Shown here piece after piece: positions 58,207-64,000 of a stretch of DNA of 64,000 nt. Under the pieces are notes generated by a model. The model did not search any database. It was not told the origin of the DNA and saw only the letters and a list, made by a program, of their open reading frames with translations. Made by a program: the position numbers and the translations under genes. The DNA comes from Cryptomeria japonica. Taxonomy: Eukaryota; Streptophyta; Pinopsida; Cupressales; Cupressaceae. The stretch covers positions 116,777,347 through 116,841,346 of the forward strand of contig NC_081406.1 of the NCBI RefSeq assembly GCF_030272615.1, read 5' to 3'. How positions within the stretch are numbered: the first letter of the stretch is position 1; each line of letters opens with the position of its first letter.

Positions 58207-61200
58207 TGTAATGCCCCTACCCTAGTCGGCCTTGTAAAACCCGTTTGACCTTGGTTGACTTCCTATGTGGCATTCTTGAATGGTAGGTTAACCGTGATGT
58301 AATGTGTAGTTTAGATAATATAAATAATCATGCATACCTATTATTGTGCTTTTGCATCGATTCTTGTGTATATGTAATTGTTTCCTAACTCTTGTGATAA
58401 ATCTTGAGCTAACGCCTTCATTGAATAGGTATATGTATATGTATACTTGCGTGATTCATGGGTGCAGAAGATTGCAAGTACAACACCGCCTAGGGCAAGG
58501 TTCATCTCCTTCGGGATTCGCAGGTTTGAGTAAACCTCCTCCATCCTCAGAATTCAGATTTGGGGGTCATAAAACTCTCGTCTTGCCTTAGCCATGGTCA
58601 GGTGAGCATTGTGTGTGGATTCATGGGGCTTTCTTTTCATTGGGTTGCGTGTCATGTGATTTGGTGGACTTCCTCGATTTGCATGCCTTGCGCTGGATAA
58701 GTGGAGTTTGTTACCCTAAGTATTTAATTCAATTTAATGAGTAGATGTACGCATTAGTAATTTAGAAATTTAAAATAGGTAGTTTCTTTTATATGATTAA
58801 TCGTTAAGAGATCACTTTAATTATAATTGTAGCAAGCTTAAAGCATTTAAATTGAAATAATGTGTTCATTTACGCATTAGTAGTTGAGAAAATTAGAATA
58901 AATAGATTTCTTTCATGAGATTAGTCATTTATTAAAAAGGTCGCTTTATTATGTTATAGCGAGTTAATTTAATAGTTAATTTTAAAAATAATGAATTCAA
59001 TGAGTTATGCGTTTTAGAAAGGAAGGATTTAAAGTCATTTGGGAAATAGAAATAAATTTATCATTTTTGCATTTTGGAATAGAAAGGGTAAATTTCATTA
59101 TTTAAAAAAAATTAAAATTAGAATTAAATAAGAAATAGAGGCATTTTAATTTTAATTAGAAAAGCGAATAAGATGTATTGAATAGTGGAAAGGAATGATT
59201 TCCATTCTCATTCTCTTTTATTTTAAAAATAAAATGCCTAAATTCGAAATTGAAAATGAGGTCAGAAAAAAAAAGAGGTTTCTCATTTAACCTAGTTTTG
59301 GGAATATTTTGGGGGTTCTCTTTTTGGGATCTTTTGGAAAATGGAGGTGGGGAAATTTTGGAGAAAATGGAGTTTGCATTGAGTTGCAGGTGGGAGCTCT
59401 CCTTCAAGTCTTGCCCAGAATGTGTTATGAGGTAGGGTTCCAATCTACCCTTTTATTTATTTGTTGAATCAAAAAAAAAATGGTGTTTGAATGTTCTCCA
59501 TGAAATGCTAGAAAAAAAAAAAGAAATGATATTACCCATGAATGTTTTTGAGATTTAGTTTCAGTTTTTTTGAAAGCTTGGTTATTCTTGGATTCAAGAT
59601 TTGTTATGGATTTCTTGAACATATTGAAAGAAGAAAATCTTCCCCATTTTATTGCTTAAACATTTTGGAAACAAAAAAAATGGCTGTGACTGTGATAAAT
59701 GGTTAATGGAGGATTTATGTTATTTTAGTTATTTCATTATGTGATTTAAAAAAAATAAAATTTGCTTGAGTCGAAACTAGACTGTATTAAAAAATTTATA
59801 TACAAAAAAAAATAAACAAAAAAAAAAAAAGTAAAATTTGGGGTTTTCGGGGGGGGGGGGGGGGGAGTCGAAGCTCAACCTGCCCCTCCCCGCATGCCGC
59901 CACAGCTCCATTCGGTGCCCACACATAGTGGGGGCCGAAGGGGACTGCGTCTCCCATGGAGGCCGCAACTCCTCCCGGCGCCACTGTGTGGGGGAGCCGA
60001 AAGGCTTGCGACCCCCATGGCAGGCGCAGTACCCCTGACTCCACTGTAAGTGGAGGCCAAGGGGCTTGCGTCCTCCGTGGAGGCCGCAGCCTCTTCGGCT
60101 AGGGTATGGCCGCCCTAGGGTTTCACTGCCTACGGTTTGGCCGCCCTCTAATTTTTAAATTTTTTTTTTTATTATTGTTTTTTAGTATTTTAAGTATAGT
60201 TAAAACTTGATTTTGGGGTTCTCATTTTATACAAAAAAAAAAGGAGATGCTTATTATTATAAATTTATTTTAAGTAATATTTTGTATTATAAAAATGAGT
60301 TGGGACTTTTATTTTAGTAAATAATGTTTTTTAAAAAGAAAAAAAGGGGATAAATGTATATATTAAAATATATGCTAATATAGATAACATCTATTTAGCA
60401 TATATTATTAATTATATATATAGATTTTTGGGCTTTAATATAGCAATGACTTTCATTGTATTTTTAAATCGAATGATAATTAATTGTATGATAATGAGTA
60501 AATCGAGTGGAGGTAATGGTCTTTAATTTTTAAATGTATGCAATAGAAGCTTAATTTAGCTTGGAAATGATTTTTCCATTTCTTCATTCACTCTTAATGT
60601 ATTTTGTTCTTTGTAGTAAAAGGTTAATTTTTGTGTCGTTAGAGAAGGGGCTAGATTATTGTTGTAAACCAACTTGTCATTTGTGTTTATCTAAGGATTA
60701 AATTAATCTGTTTAGATGCTTAAGTCAACTTGAGAAAATGTTGTAATTACTCGTTAACGCTTGAGCATGGCTTATTATTTTGGTAATCTATACGTCTATT
60801 ATAATAGCACGTCCTTGATAGGTATGTTGGGTCCCTGTCATCTGGTTGCTTTTGTCTGGTCATAGTCGGTCAGGTCTCCATTTAGGATACTGACAATTAA
60901 GAAATCCTTATTTTTGCTTTGATGTATTTAGTAGGATCCGCTTCAAAAGGGATCATTATGTAATCATCATCCGAGGTGGCTGTTGTATATTGGTTGTGTT
61001 CGCCTAAGTGGTAAAGATGTAAAAGACATGTAAATAATGTATTCTTAATGAAATTAAATGCCAAGGGGGTCTTGCAGTTGAGCAGACTCGGAGATGTAGC
61101 CCTTTAGGGGTGAACTCCGAGATCATATCTGTGTTATGCGATGTTTCTAGCCTCCTTTGTTTCATACTTTAAGTTATCATGTATGATTGTATCTTGTATA

Positions 61201-62608
61201 AGTGTATGGTGGGAATTTAATGAATTTAAATCAAAGTGCATAAAATTATTCATCTTGATAAATGTAGTAATCAGGTTCATAAAACATTGTAAGTATGATT
61301 ATGGAAAAGTATTTGGTTTATGTAATTAAAGGGAATAATGGTGGAAAGAATCTCATTAGGATGCCTTCATTGTTTTAGCTTGATATAAGTTGGTAATTTG
61401 AACGAATGTGAATGGGGAACAAAGTTAGAATTAATGTTATAAATCCTAATTTGAAATTTAAGGGATGAATCTCATATAGGTATTTACCTTTTTTATCTTA
61501 GTTAATGAGCATCATCATGTTAGTATATTGCACTATATTTGATGAATTTGTTTAGTTATTTCATGTTTTAATCTCAACAAATAATCCTTACCCAGATTAA
61601 CTTGATAATTGGGTGAACTCAACTATTTATCCATCATTATAACCCTAATAAAAGAATCTCTTTATGATTGCTACAATTGATCTAAAAGGGGAGGGATTCA
61701 ATTAGTTGTTTATATCTTAATCTTAGCAAATGTATCACTTCATATTAACCTCATTTAACTAAAAAGAGTGACATACAATAAGATAGTTATATTCCAATCC
61801 TAATGGGAGAACGTCACTATGAACTCATATTTTACTTCTGTAATAATGAATATCATCTTGCTAACTATATTTTAATTAAAGGAATGAACTCGTGTACCTA
61901 TTACATTTTCACCTTAATGAATTGAGCTCCTTCTTTTAGCATTATTAAAACTTCAATGAATGAACCCTATGGCTAATTACATTTTTATCCTCCATAAAAG
62001 AACTACGACTCATTAGTTGGTTATGCTTGAAATCAAATGGAGGGACCTGACTCAGTTAATGGTAGTATATTCCTTAATGAATGAACCACATCTTATTAAC
62101 CATACTTTTAACTATAAAGGATGATAACAATTGTGGGTGGTTACCTTAAACCCAAATGAATGAACTTTGTTATATTAGTCACATTGTACATTAGTGGGTG
62201 GACTCTTAAGTTAATTATATTTTAAAGTGCATTGAGTAAATAACCTCGTCTTGGCCTCCTATCCATTCAAAATAAATGAACGCTTCCTAAAATTCTATGT
62301 TGTAAATTTATCGAACATAATATATATCCATGTCTTAAGTATTAACATGTAATTAAGATATCCAGCTTAATTGGATCGATTGTCGCGAGTTGAGTTAGGT
62401 GTAAGGATATGTAATCGCGTTGGGAAACTCCTTAGGTTTGTTTAGTCTTTCGTTGTGTTATCTAAGTTTTCAGATAACTCCAAATTATCTTAATGTTGTA
62501 ACTTATTATTAACACTCGTAAGCATTATTATTATAAAAAAAAAATATTTACACTCTATTTGAGTGTTTTTAACTTAAACCCTTTGGGGTTTCCTGGCGGG
62601 GTATTACA
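58207..62608. mobile_element. Probable 4.4-kb solo LTR
   Basis: Starts TGTAATGCCCC and ends GGGGTATTACA, a 5' TG / 3' CA pair with an inverted TGTAAT(A/G)CCCC terminus seen in several plant Gypsy families with large LTRs. It is flanked by GTTGG duplications. No ORF with retroelement motifs lies inside, so it is best read as a solo LTR left by recombination between the two LTRs of a full element. Inside are a GC-rich island (59849-60140) and degenerate repeats built on AATGAAC (about 61390-62300). The small ORFs in it have no recognisable content. A non-LTR element or a non-coding element with these ends is the alternative. Confidence 0.65.
59849..60140. repeat. G17 run and GC-rich, CpG-keeping island in the solo LTR
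   Basis: A run of 17 G (59849-59865) is followed by about 270 GC-rich bases with three imperfect repeats built on CCAC.GTGGGGGCCGAAGGGG...GCGTC..CCATGGAGGCCGCA-like text (given here as spaced key words). The surroundings are strongly AT-rich. ORFs over it on both strands are composition artefacts. Confidence 0.75.
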
Positions 62609-62613
62609 GTTGG
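62609..62613. repeat. Target-site duplication GTTGG, right of solo LTR
   Basis: Matches 58202-58206. Confidence 0.8.
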
Positions 62614-62840
62614 ACTCGATATCCGATATTGTGACCCAAATTTACAAAAAAATCCATTAAAAGGTAGGATTTTTATTGTTTTTCATCATTTTCATTCAAA
62701 TTTTTGCATTTTTTTAAATGTTTATTTGTTTTTCATTCAAAATATATTTTTTTCATGAAAACTAGGTTTTTAAAAATCAAATACAAAATTGTTCAAATTT
62801 GTTAACTAAATTCAACTGTTTACATTCAATTAGGTTAAAA
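62614..62840. other. Region between solo LTR and the unknown ORF, no gene
   Basis: Begins with CTCGATATCCGATATTG, which continues the GATATC series before the solo LTR. Otherwise AT-rich. Confidence 0.5.
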
Positions 62841-63851
62841 ATGGGGGATAACAGTGAAAACATTGACCAACCACAACTGCAACAACCAAACCCTCTTGCA
62901 CAAAACCCTCCTTTGCCAACCCCCCTCAATCAAGGATTTAATTGCACAAAATTTGAACCAATTGAGGAGTATTGTAGATGTGTATCGTACGATACGTCGT
63001 CTGAACCCAATGTTTGATCCCCTCATGTTGATCATAAAGAGTATATAAATCATCACTAAGGAGCACAATGTCACTCTTTTGTGGTGAGATTCTATGAGGG
63101 AACAATATGCAGATGGCTTGTCCTATAAGGAGATCAAGGATCTCAAGATATCCAAAGCCACTATCGTTGCATTGTTTGTGAATCCCTGCACTGGTCAACC
63201 CACAGACCCCCCAAAAATAAAAATTTCTATTAATGGTTCACAAATGATGGTATTGTGAAAAACTTTTGGGATCATTGCTAGATGGTTTTCTATAAACCAC
63301 CCAACAACAATCTTGATGTCCCCTTCTACTTCATCAAAAAATTGTATGTTGAGTTTGTTTTAGGAAAACATGTGAACTACTTTGACATCCAGCCTTTCGA
63401 GGGTGTGGGTTTAGGTATGCCCCAAAATAGACCTAGGGCAGTCATAGTAGTCTAGGGCCCATATGTCCCCCCTCCTCCTATTGATCCCCCACCTCCAGTG
63501 CAACATCCAAATATCATCTATGAGGCGACGTCACAGAATATATCGACTATTCACTCTTTGAGTAGCCTTTTGGTTTCTCAGGCTGGAGCAATAGCTCAGC
63601 CTACTTTTGATGGTAGTAGTGCATCTGATAGCATTGACACGTCCTCCTCAGCTCCACACATTTGTGTGCCCCATAGTTGTGTCATGTGTGGGCATGTATG
63701 CTTGGGTCCAATTGGACAACCTGTTGATCATCCTGCACACATTACAAATTATGAGGTGCATGAGATGCATGATGCACCAGATGTTATGACAGAGACTGGA
63801 GGATACCGTGGAGAGTCCTCGCATGCTATAGGTGAGGAGGAACCTTCATGA
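62841..63851 (+). pseudogene. Unrecognised broken ORF
   Basis: The ATG at 62841 opens a Gln/Pro-rich start (MGDNSENIDQPQLQQPNP). Continuing needs frame changes: next a helical part with VDVYRTIRRLNPMFDP, YADGLSYKEIKDLKISKA and NPCTGQPTDPPKI, then KLYVEFVLGKHVNYFDI and a Pro-rich linker (PPPPIDPPPPVQ). It ends with a Ser/His/Cys-containing tail (ICVPHSCVMCGHVC) and TGA at 63849-63851. At least two frameshifts and several stops are present. I recognise no domain. Its order of Pro-rich and helical blocks could belong to a transposon protein. The link with the upstream GATATC region is suggestive only. Confidence 0.45.
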
Positions 63852-64000
63852 TACATTGCTGATGTAGTGGTAAGATTTGTATTTTCATAGTTCGTTCTAT
63901 ATTTAAATGAATATTTATAATCTAGATAGTATTAAGTATGAATTTTTATTTATATGGTCTATTTAACAGTTGATGATAGAGGAGGAGTTGACATAGATCC
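63852..64000. other. Window end, nothing recognised
   Basis: 150 bases with no feature. Confidence 0.4.

Noticed and set aside
59777-60060. Several ORFs over the GC island
   Set aside because: GC-rich, stop-poor composition opens frames on both strands; no conserved blocks.
1-64000. CRISPR arrays, rRNA, tRNA genes, telomere or organelle sequence
   Set aside because: None is visible. The tRNA-like words at 25665 and 46896 are primer-binding sites, and tandem arrays lack the repeat-spacer form.

Overview
This window looks like nuclear DNA of a land plant with a large, transposon-filled genome. A gymnosperm is possible, but the sequence alone does not prove it. I find no host gene, rRNA, tRNA or CRISPR. 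Nearly everything assignable is retrotransposon: plant L1-type LINEs, Ty1/Copia elements with the TGGTATCAGAGC primer site, a Ty3/Gypsy element of the Tat/Ogre kind with two RNase H domains, and non-autonomous relatives of both LTR groups. Element boundaries rest on LTR pairs, primer-binding sites, polypurine tracts and matching 5-bp target-site duplications (TSDs) that I read directly.

Layout. 1-716 and 5690-8337 (minus strand) are two parts of LINE-A, split by an inserted block at about 717-5690 that carries an unrecognised ORF of about 1000 codons (1625-4626). 8338-10300 is AT-rich or unassigned. LINE-B (minus) survives as three collinear pieces, 56996-57590, 18806-19438 and 10361-10760, split by later insertions. 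The first insertion is Copia-A, 10766-18800 (TSD CATGT), a non-autonomous element with gag plus a 1110-codon unknown ORF and no pol. The second is an AT-rich LTR-like block (19439-20239 and 55983-56995), itself split by a Tat element on the minus strand, 20245-55977 (TSD GTTTG), about 20 kb without its own guests. The Tat element holds two guests: TRIM-GAG, a gag-only Gypsy element at 24388-32293 (TSD CATAT), and Copia-B, an ordinary gag-pol Copia at 48169-55955 (TSD GAGAC) inserted 17 bp inside the outer edge of the Tat 5' LTR. 57701-58118 is a 400-bp AT-rich palindrome built on GATATCCGAT words. 58207-62608 is a probable 4.4-kb solo LTR (TSD GTTGG). 62841-63851 is a broken, unrecognised ORF.

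How the parts relate. Tat and TRIM-GAG share a near-identical primer-binding site and the same gag-protease type, so TRIM-GAG was probably mobilised by Tat machinery. Copia-A and Copia-B share primer site, LTR plan and a repeated LTR word, so Copia-A was probably mobilised by a Copia-B-like element. The Tat element carries an antisense, intron-containing plant mobile domain gene between pol and its 3' LTR. All coding regions except the Copia-A gag are broken, but mostly by in-frame stops that fit C-to-T change at CAG, CGA or CAA codons, with few frameshifts. This points to decay by deamination of methylated cytosine in silenced copies.
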